From the NCBI GenBank assembly GCA_006212045.1, contig PZPK01000005.1, positions 1 through 64,000 on the forward strand: a DNA stretch of 64,000 nucleotides, written 5' to 3'. How positions within the stretch are numbered: position 1 is the stretch's first letter; the number at the start of each line of letters is the position of its first letter. This DNA is from Oleiphilus sp. Lineage in GTDB: Bacteria; Pseudomonadota; Gammaproteobacteria; Pseudomonadales; Oleiphilaceae. The notes under the pieces are model-generated. The model was not told the origin of the DNA and did not search any database. It was given only the letters and a program-made list of their open reading frames with translations. The position numbers and the translations under genes are program-made. Positions 38,684-49,551 of this stretch are shown here, piece by piece.

Positions 38684-39373
38684 TTACAGTGTGCCTTTTG
38701 CGTCTGTCTCTATCGCTTTGTCCATCGCCTCTAGCACGGCCTCCCGAGCCTTTAGCTTGGTACCTTTGTGTGCGCGAAGATTCAAACCTTTCATCCCTTC
38801 GGCAACAGCCATCGCCGTGGCCATGACCTGATCTGCCGGAACGACACGATCCAGAAATCCTGCTTTTTGCGCTTCTTCCGGCTGAAACATTTCGGCACAA
38901 ATAACGGCCCGATTGAAATAGGCATTGGCCAGACCAAAACGCGCCATTTCCAAACCTGCATAGTGCATGGTGATCCCGATAGCCACTTCATTCAAACCAA
39001 TTTTGAAATCACCTGCCGCACCTATCCGGTAGTCGCTGCAAAGCAACAGAAACGCCCCTTTGGCCACGGCATGGCCGGGTGTCGCCGTAATAATTGGCAG
39101 AGGAAACGCCAGCATCCGTCGGGTCAACTTTGAACCTTCGGTCACCAATGCGATCGCCTGCTCGGGACTCGCCTGCATGGTCTTCAAATCATAACCACCC
39201 GAAAGCAGGCCTGATTCGGAAGTCAGAATCACAATGGCCTTTTCTTCTTCTGCACGATCCAAAGCCACATGCAACTGCTCTATCACCTCATGCGAGATCG
39301 CATTCACCTTGCCATTTTGCAGCGTAATAAGCGCCACACCATTTTCAATTTTGCATGCAACGAGTTCACTCAT
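38684..39373 (-). CDS. Enoyl-CoA hydratase/isomerase (crotonase) family
   Basis: 'GVALITLQNGKVNAISHEV', 'GHAVAKGAFLLLCSDYRIGA'. Confidence 0.9.
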   Translation of the reverse strand: MSELVACKIENGVALITLQNGKVNAISHEVIEQLHVALDRAEEEKAIVILTSESGLLSGGYDLKTMQASPEQAIALVTEGSKLTRRMLAFPLPIITATPGHAVAKGAFLLLCSDYRIGAAGDFKIGLNEVAIGITMHYAGLEMARFGLANAYFNRAVICAEMFQPEEAQKAGFLDRVVPADQVMATAMAVAEGMKGLNLRAHKGTKLKAREAVLEAMDKAIETDAKGTL

Positions 39374-39406
39374 AGTCTTTCCTGTTTCAGTCGTATCGGG
39401 GAGGCT

Positions 39407-39955
39407 TTATTTGAGATTAAGGAAGTATTTGCGATAGTGTTTCAATTCTTCAATGGATTCGCGAATATCGTCCAGCGCCAGATGGGTGTTTTTCTTCTGC
39501 AATTTACTCAGAATTTTCGGGTTCCAGCGCATTGCCAGCTCTTTTAGTGTACTGACATCCAAATTCCGGTAGTGGAAGAAGCTTTCAAGTTCCGGCATAT
39601 ATTTGACCAGAAAGCGACGGTCCTGTCCGATCGAGTTACCGCAAATCGGCGATGCACCCTTGTCGACATGTTCTTCAAGAAAACGAATCGTTGCAAGCTC
39701 CGCCTCACGTTCTGAAATCCGGCTGTCCTTCACGCGTTGCGTCAGACCATTCTCGCCGTGTGTTTTGGTGCACCATTCGTCCATGCTGTCTAGTAACTCA
39801 TCACTCTGGTGAACCGCCATTACCGGCCCTTCCGCAATCGTATTGAGATCAGAGTCGGTCACAATGGTGGCAATTTCGATAATACGGTCTTTTTCAGGGT
39901 CCAATCCTGTCATCTCAAGATCAATCCAAATCAGATTCTTTTTACGGCTCATCAC
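39407..39955 (-). CDS. orn: Oligoribonuclease
   Basis: '[32 protein letters not shown]'. Confidence 0.97.
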   Translation of the reverse strand: MMSRKKNLIWIDLEMTGLDPEKDRIIEIATIVTDSDLNTIAEGPVMAVHQSDELLDSMDEWCTKTHGENGLTQRVKDSRISEREAELATIRFLEEHVDKGASPICGNSIGQDRRFLVKYMPELESFFHYRNLDVSTLKELAMRWNPKILSKLQKKNTHLALDDIRESIEELKHYRKYFLNLK

Positions 39956-40150
39956 AGCGTCCCAGTCTTCCAGATAGTTTGTAAGCGTAGTGGATAATCA
40001 GCCTTTATACCGGCTATGATCGCTTTTCCCTTCCGTGAAGGGCTTCGATAAGATAATGTCTTCGCTTCCTCTTCACAACTCCTGCTTCAGGATTTGATCA
40101 TCAGACATGGCGGAAACTCTGGAATCCGCCGGGAGATACACACTAAACAC

Positions 40151-41197
40151 ATGAGCAAACGCAAGCTGAACCGTCGCCAAAAATGGCGCATAGAAAAAAT
40201 ACAGGCGGAAAAAGCTGCGCGCGCCGAAAAGAAACTCAGTCGCGTCGAGGAAATCGGCTCGGATGCTCTGGGCCCGGAACGCCATGGCCGCATTGTGGCG
40301 CATTTCGGACAAACCGTCGAAGTGGAAAGTCTGAACCCTGAAGCACCTGACAACGAGCGACAGCGTTGTTTTGTCCGCGCCAATCTTGATGCACTGGTCA
40401 CCGGAGATGAAGTAATCTGGCGGGCAGGGAAAGACGACAATGGCGTTGTGGAAATGCGCCAGACCCGCAGAAGTGTGCTGCAACGGCCAGACAAATATGG
40501 CCAATTGAAACCGGTCGCCGCGAATATTGACCGTATTGTCATTGTGGTGGCTCCGGAACCACACCCTCACGCCAACCTGATTGACCGTTATCTGGTTGCC
40601 GCCGAAACGCTGGATATCACTCCGGCCATCCTGTTCAACAAAAGTGATCTGATCGATGCCCGAAATCAGGACAAAGTCGAACAGTTGATCGTGCAGTACA
40701 CCGGATTAGGCTATGAAGTGCTGCGCACCAGTGCCAACGATATTGTCGAATGTGAAACCACTCTGCTTGATTGGATGAGCGACCATACCAGCGTTCTGGT
40801 CGGACAATCCGGTGTTGGAAAGTCCTCACTGATACGCAGTATTCTCGGGGACCAGAGTATTAAGGTTGGTGCGCTTTCCGAAAGCACAGGGAAAGGCACC
40901 CATACCACGACCACGGCCCGCCTGTTTCATTTACCCAAGGGGGGCATGCTGGTCGACTCTCCCGGTATTCGCGAATTCGGCCTTTGGCACATCTCGGAAC
41001 AGGAATTGCTCGAAGGGTTTATTGAATTTCGGCCATTTATTGGCCATTGCAAGTTTCGGGACTGCAAACATCAACAGGAGCCGGGCTGCGCCATTCGGGA
41101 GGCCAGCGAAAGTGGCGAGATAGGACAGGAAAGACTGCACAGTTACGAGCGCATTCGAAACAGTCTCGATGATGTCGAGACCTTGAATAACACATGA
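40151..41197 (+). CDS. rsgA: Ribosome small subunit-dependent GTPase A
   Basis: 'VLVGQSGVGKSSLIRSIL', 'DSPGIREFGLW', Zn motif 'CKFRDCKHQQEPGCA'. Confidence 0.97.
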   Translation: MSKRKLNRRQKWRIEKIQAEKAARAEKKLSRVEEIGSDALGPERHGRIVAHFGQTVEVESLNPEAPDNERQRCFVRANLDALVTGDEVIWRAGKDDNGVVEMRQTRRSVLQRPDKYGQLKPVAANIDRIVIVVAPEPHPHANLIDRYLVAAETLDITPAILFNKSDLIDARNQDKVEQLIVQYTGLGYEVLRTSANDIVECETTLLDWMSDHTSVLVGQSGVGKSSLIRSILGDQSIKVGALSESTGKGTHTTTTARLFHLPKGGMLVDSPGIREFGLWHISEQELLEGFIEFRPFIGHCKFRDCKHQQEPGCAIREASESGEIGQERLHSYERIRNSLDDVETLNNT

Positions 41198-41317
41198 GGC
41201 ACATAATCGTGCCGTTTCACCAGCCTCCAGTCATTGCATATTTTCTTTTATTTACAACTGAGTCTATAGTTGTAAGGCAATCCCCTTACTAACGACAGCA
41301 CATGCGAACCAAGCGGA

Positions 41318-42952
41318 ATGAGCAAAGCGGACATGCCCGATAACGCCCAAGACTGGGCAAGTTTTTTACTGTCTAAACAGCTACCTTCTCCGCTCAAGAT
41401 TGGGCGCCACGTACTCAAGTCCCTCGAACACGGGCCTCAACCCTACAAAAAGATCGCACAAAGCCTGAATTCGGACCCGGTACTTTCGTTTTATATTATG
41501 GAAGCCGCTGGACGCGGAATCGACAACAACACCGAGTTCAGTAAAACGCTGGAACATGCACTCAGCATGATTGGCATCGATAAGTTGACTGAAACCATTC
41601 AGGCGATGCCGGTGGAGGCATTTTCGGCAGAAGAAGTCTCTTCACTGTATTTTTTGAAAACGCTCGTTCGCGCTTTGTATGCGGCGCATATCGCCAAACG
41701 CATAGCGATCGAAAAACAACAGTACAACGCCAGCGAACTGTTTTGGTCTTCGATGTTCGTCTACGTTCCGCTTTGGCATCTATGGCGATTCGCGACGCCT
41801 GAAATGCGCCTTCTACGTTATGCGATTAATACTAATCACAAGGCGAAAGCGCAGGCACAGATTGAAATTCTGAATGCCAGCGTTGAGGATATTTCGGCGA
41901 ATCTGGTCCATAAACTCGCGCTTCCTCCGCTGGTGCAAGCAAGCTATGACAAAAGTCATCAATTGACCCCTAAACAATGGGTGATGATCTCCAGGCACCC
42001 CAAGTCGCAGGGACAATTGCTGAACGTACTCGATGACAAAGACCTTAAAATGCTGATTCAGCAACCGACCTTTGTCGTTCAGATAGCAAAGCTCTTAGCT
42101 GACAACGCGCTGGATGACTGGTATGGACGCGGAACACGTCGTTGCCAACAGATATTGGCTGCCTACCTGCACAAAAGCCTGGACGATACCGTCCGGATGA
42201 CCCATGAAGTGGCGGCCGAAATGTCGCGGGAACACCCACTTCCCGGCATTCTATTACCGGCTGCGAGGCTATTTTTGCCTCCCCGACCTTCGAGAATCGG
42301 CAAGCTCGAATCCCCTGGCAGCACAGAGAACAACTCCGTTTCCAGGTTACCAAGCTCTGCAGATGCCTCTGCGGAGTCAAAAAAGCCTTCACCTTCGACC
42401 AAATCGGCCGCCCCCAAGCCCATTTATTCGGATCTGGTAAAGGCCATGTACAAGTCGCCTTCCGATTTTGCTGACCTGCATGAGCTGATGAATGGTGCCA
42501 CCAGTGCTCTGATCTACGGCTTGGGCCTGGGCCGCGCAACGATCAGTCTGATTAACAAGGAGAAAACACGGATTAAATGTTATTACTCTACCGGCTGCCA
42601 GGATCATGCAGAGCTTTCCGGTTTCGATGCAAAACTGGTCAAGGGCACCCTGTTTTCCAAATTGTGCGTCAAACCCTCCAGCATATGGATCAAAGCCAGC
42701 ACGGACGAAAAGATCACCAGTACCGTTCCCATGAACTTTAAACAAGTCGTTGGAATAGAGGACTATTTCCTGATGTCGATATTTGTGAATGAAAAACCTT
42801 TCGCTATCGCATACTGCGACGCCTATCCGGACAGGAAACTTAGCGAATCCGATTACAAGTACTTCAAGTACCTGTGCAAAGGCATTTCACAAGCCGTAGA
42901 CTATCTGGTGCGCCAGAAAAGAAAACGCGAGCAGGATGAGAACGAAAGTTAA
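41318..42952 (+). CDS. HDOD-domain regulatory protein
   Basis: HDOD-like N-terminus 'SLNSDPVLSFYIMEAAGRG' and a GAF-like C-terminal region. Confidence 0.75.
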   Translation: MSKADMPDNAQDWASFLLSKQLPSPLKIGRHVLKSLEHGPQPYKKIAQSLNSDPVLSFYIMEAAGRGIDNNTEFSKTLEHALSMIGIDKLTETIQAMPVEAFSAEEVSSLYFLKTLVRALYAAHIAKRIAIEKQQYNASELFWSSMFVYVPLWHLWRFATPEMRLLRYAINTNHKAKAQAQIEILNASVEDISANLVHKLALPPLVQASYDKSHQLTPKQWVMISRHPKSQGQLLNVLDDKDLKMLIQQPTFVVQIAKLLADNALDDWYGRGTRRCQQILAAYLHKSLDDTVRMTHEVAAEMSREHPLPGILLPAARLFLPPRPSRIGKLESPGSTENNSVSRLPSSADASAESKKPSPSTKSAAPKPIYSDLVKAMYKSPSDFADLHELMNGATSALIYGLGLGRATISLINKEKTRIKCYYSTGCQDHAELSGFDAKLVKGTLFSKLCVKPSSIWIKASTDEKITSTVPMNFKQVVGIEDYFLMSIFVNEKPFAIAYCDAYPDRKLSESDYKYFKYLCKGISQAVDYLVRQKRKREQDENES

Positions 42953-43064
42953 GTCCTGAAAACGCCTTCAAGACCGAATGCGGCGGCGAGTTTTGTATAG
43001 TCCCTGCTGTTTTGGTTTGATATGATTTGCGCCCTCACTGATCTGAAGAGAAACCGCCACGCCC

Positions 43065-43883
43065 ATGCTTCCTTTGATGCTTTCCGTTAACGAACTGAAT
43101 GACGCGCTTAAAAACGATGAACTGAGCGACACCCTCGTTATCGTCGATATTGGTAAATCCGAACGTTTTGCGTCAGAGCATATCCCGGGGGCCATCAACA
43201 TCACGCCAGCCGAAACACAACGTGGAGCGCCCATTCCGGGATTGATTCCAGAAGATAAAGAATTGAGTCATCTGGCGGGGCGCATTGGTCTGGGATCGGA
43301 CCTGCATTTGATTATTTATGATGATGAAGGTGGAGGCTGGGCAGGACGTTTCATCTGGCTGCTTGACGAAATAGGTCACCCGCATTACTCCTATCTGGAC
43401 GGTGGACTGCCTGCCTGGAAAGAGGCCGGCTTCTCTCTTGAGCAGGGCCCCGGTCAAACACACCGCTCCGATGGTACCAGCGTCTTTGCCTCGGGTTCCT
43501 GCTCGATTACAGGAGATGCACTCCTTGCAGGCCTGCCACAGGGCAGCTACAGCATTCTGGACGCCAGGTCGCCACAAGAATATACCGGAGAAAAAGTCAG
43601 TGCTGCACGCGGTGGCCATATTCCGGGTGCCGTTAATTATAACTGGACGAATGCGATCGACGCCGGGAATGCCATGCGCCTCCGACCTCTGGAGGAAATC
43701 AGAAAGGAATTCAGGGAGCTTGGAATTACCGGTGCTAAAACCGTTGTCACGCATTGCCAATCTCATCACCGATCCGGCCTGACCTATTTGATTTGCAAGT
43801 TGCTGGGTATTCCTGTTCTGGCCTACCCCGGATCGTGGGGAGAATGGGTAAATCGAAATGACACTCCCATCGCACAAGGCTAG
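43065..43883 (+). CDS. Thiosulfate/3-mercaptopyruvate sulfurtransferase (two rhodanese domains)
   Basis: 'FASEHIPGAINI', 'GRFIWLLDEIGHPHYSYLDGGLPAWKEAGF', 'THCQSHHRSGLTYLI'. Confidence 0.92.
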   Translation: MLPLMLSVNELNDALKNDELSDTLVIVDIGKSERFASEHIPGAINITPAETQRGAPIPGLIPEDKELSHLAGRIGLGSDLHLIIYDDEGGGWAGRFIWLLDEIGHPHYSYLDGGLPAWKEAGFSLEQGPGQTHRSDGTSVFASGSCSITGDALLAGLPQGSYSILDARSPQEYTGEKVSAARGGHIPGAVNYNWTNAIDAGNAMRLRPLEEIRKEFRELGITGAKTVVTHCQSHHRSGLTYLICKLLGIPVLAYPGSWGEWVNRNDTPIAQG

Positions 43884-43930
43884 CATCTCAACCGACCGAA
43901 CCCGATAAACCGAATATTCTGGATAAATAA

Positions 43931-44791
43931 ATGAATCTCGATAACCTTTTTGTGATGGGGCAGTATCTCGCACCACAACATCTGCTATCCCGCACAGCCG
44001 GATTACTGGCGGAATGCCGGATCTCTGCACTGAAAAACCCTATGATCGAGCGCTTTATTTCGCACTACGGTGTTGATATGAGTGAAGCGGAAAATCCGGA
44101 CCCTAGGAGCTACGTACATTTCAATCATTTTTTTACGCGTGCTTTGCGCCCTGACGCCAGAACGGTGGATTCGGACGAAAAGGCGTTTGTATCTCCGGTA
44201 GACGGCTGTATCAGCCAGCTTGGCAAAATCCGTCAGGGTCAGATCTTTCAGGCCAAAGGCCAGAGCTTCAGCGCAGTGGAATTGCTCGGTGGCGATATTG
44301 AACTGGCTCAGGAATTCATGGGCGGTGATTTTGCAACTATCTACCTTTCGCCAAAAGATTACCACCGTATTCATATGCCGATCACGGGCACTCTGCGTGA
44401 AATGATTTTCGTACCAGGAAAATTATTCTCGGTGAATCCGGTAACGACGGAAAAAGTTCCTCGCTTATTTGCACGCAACGAGCGTGTGGTCGCCATTTTT
44501 GATACTGAAATCGGCCCCGTTGCCATGGTGCTGGTTGGCGCAATGATTGTAGCAAGCATTGAAACCGTTTGGGCCGGCCTGGTGGCACCGGTCAAACGGC
44601 GGATCATGCACACGCATTACCAGCGGGAAAAGACCGAAATCAAGCTGGAAAAAGGCGAGGAAATGGGGCGATTCAAACTGGGCTCCACCGTTGTTCTTTT
44701 GCTACCGGAAGCCAAGGTGGATTTTGACCAAAGCCTGCAGGCAGGTTCAAGCCTGAGAATGGGTCAACGCACCGGTCTGCTGTCCAAATAG
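43931..44791 (+). CDS. psd: Phosphatidylserine decarboxylase
   Basis: 'FVSPVDGCISQLGKI', 'LSPKDYHRIHMPITG', C-terminal LGST processing site 'FKLGSTVV'. Confidence 0.97.
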   Translation: MNLDNLFVMGQYLAPQHLLSRTAGLLAECRISALKNPMIERFISHYGVDMSEAENPDPRSYVHFNHFFTRALRPDARTVDSDEKAFVSPVDGCISQLGKIRQGQIFQAKGQSFSAVELLGGDIELAQEFMGGDFATIYLSPKDYHRIHMPITGTLREMIFVPGKLFSVNPVTTEKVPRLFARNERVVAIFDTEIGPVAMVLVGAMIVASIETVWAGLVAPVKRRIMHTHYQREKTEIKLEKGEEMGRFKLGSTVVLLLPEAKVDFDQSLQAGSSLRMGQRTGLLSK

Positions 44792-44797
44792 AAGACG

Positions 44798-45766
44798 CTA
44801 TGCGCGGGCCCAGGAAAAGGCCAGCACGGCATCAATATCAGGGGCGCCAGTACTGATCATCAACAGGCGATCAATCCCCAGGGCTACGCCAGCGCAGGCA
44901 GGCATACCATGTTCCAAAGCCGCCAGGAGATGTTCATCCAAAGGAATCTGTGGTTTTCCTTCCGCTTCGCGCTGCTGATTGTCCGCATCAAAACGCTGGC
45001 GTTGCTCCCGCGCATCCTGTAGCTCCCGATAGCCGTTGGCGATTTCCAGACCCTCGAGATACAGTTCGAAGCGCTGAGCGACCTGATGCCCGGCGGGGCT
45101 GCTTTGAATCTGTGCCAATGCGGCCTGCGACGCCGGATAGCCCACCAGAAAGGTTGCCTTGCCCCTGCCAAGAGTCGGCTCAATCAACGCGGACAAAAGT
45201 AGATCAAGGTAGTCATCCCGCGACATACCGGCCCCTGCCTGGAAATCTGCCCGTTCAAGGCATAGCGCTTTCAGTTGCTCAAGAGAGACCGAGAACGGGT
45301 CGATATGCAAATGGGCCAGAAAGGTTTCCCGATAATCGAGCAGTTCAAAGGACAGCTCACGTCCGAGTACCAGATTCACCAGGGCCAGCACTTCCTGCAT
45401 CAAGGCTTCCAGCGAAAAACCCGCGCGATACCATTCAAGCATGGTAAATTCAGGGTTATGGCGCCCCCCAAGTTCAGCAGCACGAAATGTTTTACAGATC
45501 TGGTAAATGTCGCCACTGCCGGATGCCAGCAGTCTTTTCATCGGAAACTCGGGAGAGGTGTGCAGGTACCTGCATTGCCCGTGGGGCAACTGCGACTGTT
45601 CCCCCAGTTGCATACTTGCCAGATGAGGATCGGTTGCCGTGGATGATCCCAGGATCGGGGTTTCAACTTCGAGCACATCGCGCTGCTCAAAAAAAGCCCG
45701 GATACTCCGATAGGCCTCGGCCCGGGCTTTCAATGCTTCCGGCTTTGCACCGGGAGTCCAGCTCAT
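44798..45766 (-). CDS. epmA: Elongation factor P--(R)-beta-lysine ligase
   Basis: LysRS-like class II core 'LHTSPEFPMKRLLASGSGDIYQICKTFRAAELGGRHNPEFTMLEWYRAG'. Confidence 0.95.
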   Translation of the reverse strand: MSWTPGAKPEALKARAEAYRSIRAFFEQRDVLEVETPILGSSTATDPHLASMQLGEQSQLPHGQCRYLHTSPEFPMKRLLASGSGDIYQICKTFRAAELGGRHNPEFTMLEWYRAGFSLEALMQEVLALVNLVLGRELSFELLDYRETFLAHLHIDPFSVSLEQLKALCLERADFQAGAGMSRDDYLDLLLSALIEPTLGRGKATFLVGYPASQAALAQIQSSPAGHQVAQRFELYLEGLEIANGYRELQDAREQRQRFDADNQQREAEGKPQIPLDEHLLAALEHGMPACAGVALGIDRLLMISTGAPDIDAVLAFSWARA

Positions 45767-45791
45767 AAGTGAACGCTATGATTTGATCAGC

Positions 45792-46361
45792 TTACTTCGC
45801 CCGGCTCACGTAATCACCGGTTCGGGTATCGATGCGCAGCACCTCGCCGATATTCACGAACAGGGGCACGTTGACCACGGCTCCGGTGGAAAGCGTCGCG
45901 GGCTTGGTACCACCCTGTGCCGTGTCCCCTTTCAGACCGGGGTCGGTTTCAACCACTTCCAACTCAACAAAGTTTGGTGCGGTGACCGACAGAGGCGCGC
46001 CATTGAACAGTGTGACAACATAAACTTCCTGTTCCTTCAGCCATTTCACGGCATCCGCGACCGCCTTCTCGTCGGCCGCATGTTGTTCAAACGATCCATC
46101 TGTCATCATAAAGTGCCAAAACTCACCGTCGTTATAGAGATACTCCATGTCATACTCCATCACATCGGCACCTTCGAGTGACTCGCCGGAGCGGAAAGTG
46201 CGTTCCCAGACCCTACCCGATTTGAGATTTCGCAGCTTGACTCTGTTAAAAGCCTGCCCTTTGCCCGGCTTGACGAATTCGTTCTCAATAATGGAACAAG
46301 GGTCCCCGTCCAGCATTACTTTTAATCCGGAACGAAACTCATTGGTAGAAAAATTGGCCAT
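45792..46361 (-). CDS. efp: Elongation factor P
   Basis: '[46 protein letters not shown]'; start moved to internal Met. Confidence 0.98.
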   Translation of the reverse strand: MANFSTNEFRSGLKVMLDGDPCSIIENEFVKPGKGQAFNRVKLRNLKSGRVWERTFRSGESLEGADVMEYDMEYLYNDGEFWHFMMTDGSFEQHAADEKAVADAVKWLKEQEVYVVTLFNGAPLSVTAPNFVELEVVETDPGLKGDTAQGGTKPATLSTGAVVNVPLFVNIGEVLRIDTRTGDYVSRAK

Positions 46362-46459
46362 GCTATCCTCGTTAATTCGATACGTTCGACTGGCGCAGCC
46401 TGCCAACTTCCGTGTACATTAGGCCGCTAGCTCGCTATCGCATTCTAAAAAAGGCGCCA

Positions 46460-47509
46460 ATGATACAACGAAGCCATGTAGCTGTCGAAGCCAAAGACTC
46501 CATCAGCCTGATCCCTGCACAAGAAGACTGGAAAACCCTCCTCAAACAAAGCCGTATCTCGACCCGGGAGCTGCTGCAAGCCGTCGGGCTCGATCAGCAC
46601 CCGCTCGTGGATGAGCAAGCTGAATCGCTTTTCGAGCTACGGGTTCCAGGGCCGTATCTGGATAAAATAGAGAAAGGCAATCCGAATGATCCTCTACTTC
46701 TGCAGGTACTGCCTCAGGGGCGCGAGTTCGACAATCCGGAGGGATATACAACCGATCCTCTGGAGGAACAACAGTTTTCCCCTTTACCCGGAGTCATCCA
46801 TAAGTACCGCTCAAGAGTCCTGCTGATCGCGACACGGGCCTGTGCCATTCATTGTCGTTATTGCTTCAGAAGACATTTCCCCTACGATGAACACCGCCAT
46901 TCCCAACAGGACTGGCAACCTGCACTTGACTATATCCGCTCGCAACCGGACGTTAACGAAGTGATCCTGAGTGGCGGAGATCCACTGGTGATGAGCAATG
47001 CCGCACTGAAAAACCTGTTGAATGAGCTGGATGCACTGCCCGGACTCAAGCGCATTCGTATCCATTCGCGACTCGCAACCTCATTGCCCCAGCGTGTTGA
47101 TCAAAGCCTGCTGCAGCTAATGGAATCACTGAAGAAGCAGGTCATTCTGGTCATCCACTGCAATCATCCGCGAGAATTGGGACCGGATGTCGCCAAAGCC
47201 CTCAGGCAACTCAAGCAAGCTGGCGTAGTACTGCTGAACCAGTCGGTGCTGTTGCGCAAGGTGAATGACTGCCCTTTTGTGCTGGCTGAGTTGAGTGAGG
47301 CCTTGTTCGAGCACAATGTGCTGCCGTATTATCTGTTCACGCTTGACCCGGTATCAGGCAGTGCGCATTTTGATCTCGAGCGGGAAAAAGTATGTGAAGT
47401 TTATCGACAACTTTTAGGCAGGGTTCCGGGCTTTCTGGTACCCAGACTGGTTTCGGAATATGCCGGGCAAAGCTCGAAAACGCCTGTGGATTTAGGTCTG
47501 ACAATTTGA
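46460..47509 (+). CDS. epmB: EF-P beta-lysylation protein (lysine 2,3-aminomutase-like)
   Basis: 'LIATRACAIHCRYCFRRHFPY' radical SAM motif; start moved to internal Met. Confidence 0.95.
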   Translation: MIQRSHVAVEAKDSISLIPAQEDWKTLLKQSRISTRELLQAVGLDQHPLVDEQAESLFELRVPGPYLDKIEKGNPNDPLLLQVLPQGREFDNPEGYTTDPLEEQQFSPLPGVIHKYRSRVLLIATRACAIHCRYCFRRHFPYDEHRHSQQDWQPALDYIRSQPDVNEVILSGGDPLVMSNAALKNLLNELDALPGLKRIRIHSRLATSLPQRVDQSLLQLMESLKKQVILVIHCNHPRELGPDVAKALRQLKQAGVVLLNQSVLLRKVNDCPFVLAELSEALFEHNVLPYYLFTLDPVSGSAHFDLEREKVCEVYRQLLGRVPGFLVPRLVSEYAGQSSKTPVDLGLTI

Positions 47510-47646
47510 AGCTCAAGTCAGGGAATAGAATGCGACAATTCCAAAATCCCTGCTATGCTTTTGTTTAAGTGCCGTAGTCTCGCGTCAAGACTCACTGCAA
47601 GGCGTAATACCCTTTTTACTCAAACAGTTATCAACCGGAATATTTA

Positions 47647-49437
47647 ATGCTGGGCCCTGAACTCGAACTGAATCTGACCATACCAGAGCAATCACTGACT
47701 TCCCTCTCATTTGCGGACCATAGCGCAGCAGGCATTGAGGACTGGACGAGCAATCTGCCCATGGCCAACGTGGGTGAAACAGCCCGTCAACTTTATCAGG
47801 GCATTATCGAAGTCAACAAGCTCGCCATGCCGCCTGCGACCCGCTCTCAAATACTGGAAACACTGCGGGATCCGATTCACTTTATCAGCAGCGAACTATC
47901 AAAGCACTTTCTGAATCAGGCCATCGCATTACCGGAAAAGCAGCAGAAAATTGCTAATCTTGTGCAGGCATTGCACATCCATCTGGCTACCGGCTACAAA
48001 ATTGTCATGATGGAATCCCTGGCCAGTATTACCAATGAAAAAGTTCGCAAAAATTTCGCTTGCGCATCACATCGCATGACCAGCGAATATGGCAACGTTC
48101 TGGTGCGCTCAAGTCAACTTTACTCAAATAGCCCCAAAGGCATCTGGGTTGAACTGCATCAGGTATACCGGTTCTCCGAAGGCATTGGTCTGCTGAAATA
48201 CACGATCAGCGACAAGCAGAACAAACATCTCGAAGATACACGTATCGATCAGGCATACAAACGCAACCTGCTGCTAAGCTGCGGCAAACCCAATCAGCTC
48301 AGGCAACATGAAATAGACGCTGCTTATGGCGCCTATGAACTTTGGGCTGATCATGTCGAAGTAGGCGAGGCCTTTTCTGCCAACTCTGTTTTCGTAATTA
48401 ACATGGAGCAGGATGCCCCGCCCAAGTATAAAAGCCTGCTGCATGAAGAACTGAATGACAAATATTATGGCTTCGATACGGCAGAACTGGTGCAGCGACT
48501 CACCGATCAGCTAAGTGCCAAACATCAGAAAAGCAGCGACGGCGTGGTGCATTTGAAGGTCCCCAAAGGGGTCAGCGATTCCATGCTCAATCACATCAGC
48601 CATGCGCTGGGAATTCTGACTAAACGAACTTTCAAACGCATCGCCAACAACGGCTCCCTGCACCTTTGTGTCGGCCTAAGCGCCAGCCATTACTATACGT
48701 CCGGGAAGAAATCCTTTCAGAATATTCTTCTGCAAAGCAATGCAGCGATCATGAGTTCTGAAAACCAGTACGTCGCCAAATCGCGCCAAAGCGAAGATGC
48801 CTGGAGTGATGCACATGACGCGGCGGGTGGAGGCCACATGGCCACACCGGCAGGCGTGCCGCTCGAGTTCGAGCGCCCTGAACAAGCGTCCAACAAACCG
48901 GAATTTCCGCAATATGTAGTGCCATTGATTAATACCAGTCCGGGCGGCTACTGCCTGCAATGGAACGATTCAATTCCGGGCAATGTGCAGGCTGGTGAAG
49001 TTCTGGCGGTCAGGGAGTCTTCGAATCAGCCTTGGAGCATTGCCGTAATCCGCTGGATTCGGCATGCCCGCAAACAGGGCACTCAGCTTGGCATCGAGTT
49101 GCTGGCGCCGCATGCGCAACCCTGCGCAGTACAATTGCTGCATCGTACCGGCGCACCCAGTGAATACCTGAGAGGCCTCTTATTGCCCGAGCTCAGCAGT
49201 ATCAGCCAGCCCTCAACCCTGATTACACCGCGTGTACCCTTTCAATCCGGACACAAAGTCTCGATTCGCTTCAGCGACAGCGAATCCAAATGTATACTCG
49301 AAAGTGCCGTCGCATCCACCGCCAGCTTTAACCAGTTCAAACTGTCACCGGCCGTCGCCCTGAATAATCTGACGACAAACCTGACAGGAGACAACGGTGA
49401 CGAAGATGATTTCGACTCGCTGTGGCCTTCACTGTAA
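47647..49437 (+). CDS. PilZ-like domain protein, PA4958-type, upstream of fimX
   Basis: 596 aa with C-terminal PilZ-like region; gene order psd...X-fimX. Confidence 0.65.
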   Translation: MLGPELELNLTIPEQSLTSLSFADHSAAGIEDWTSNLPMANVGETARQLYQGIIEVNKLAMPPATRSQILETLRDPIHFISSELSKHFLNQAIALPEKQQKIANLVQALHIHLATGYKIVMMESLASITNEKVRKNFACASHRMTSEYGNVLVRSSQLYSNSPKGIWVELHQVYRFSEGIGLLKYTISDKQNKHLEDTRIDQAYKRNLLLSCGKPNQLRQHEIDAAYGAYELWADHVEVGEAFSANSVFVINMEQDAPPKYKSLLHEELNDKYYGFDTAELVQRLTDQLSAKHQKSSDGVVHLKVPKGVSDSMLNHISHALGILTKRTFKRIANNGSLHLCVGLSASHYYTSGKKSFQNILLQSNAAIMSSENQYVAKSRQSEDAWSDAHDAAGGGHMATPAGVPLEFERPEQASNKPEFPQYVVPLINTSPGGYCLQWNDSIPGNVQAGEVLAVRESSNQPWSIAVIRWIRHARKQGTQLGIELLAPHAQPCAVQLLHRTGAPSEYLRGLLLPELSSISQPSTLITPRVPFQSGHKVSIRFSDSESKCILESAVASTASFNQFKLSPAVALNNLTTNLTGDNGDEDDFDSLWPSL

Positions 49438-49551
49438 GCCCAACTAACTAAGTTTGATGGATCAAAGCAATTCGATCTGAGCAATTAAACCGAATTATCC
49501 GCCTTTGGCAGCGCCCTAGCGCACCGATTAGATGAGACAGCCTGAAGTATT

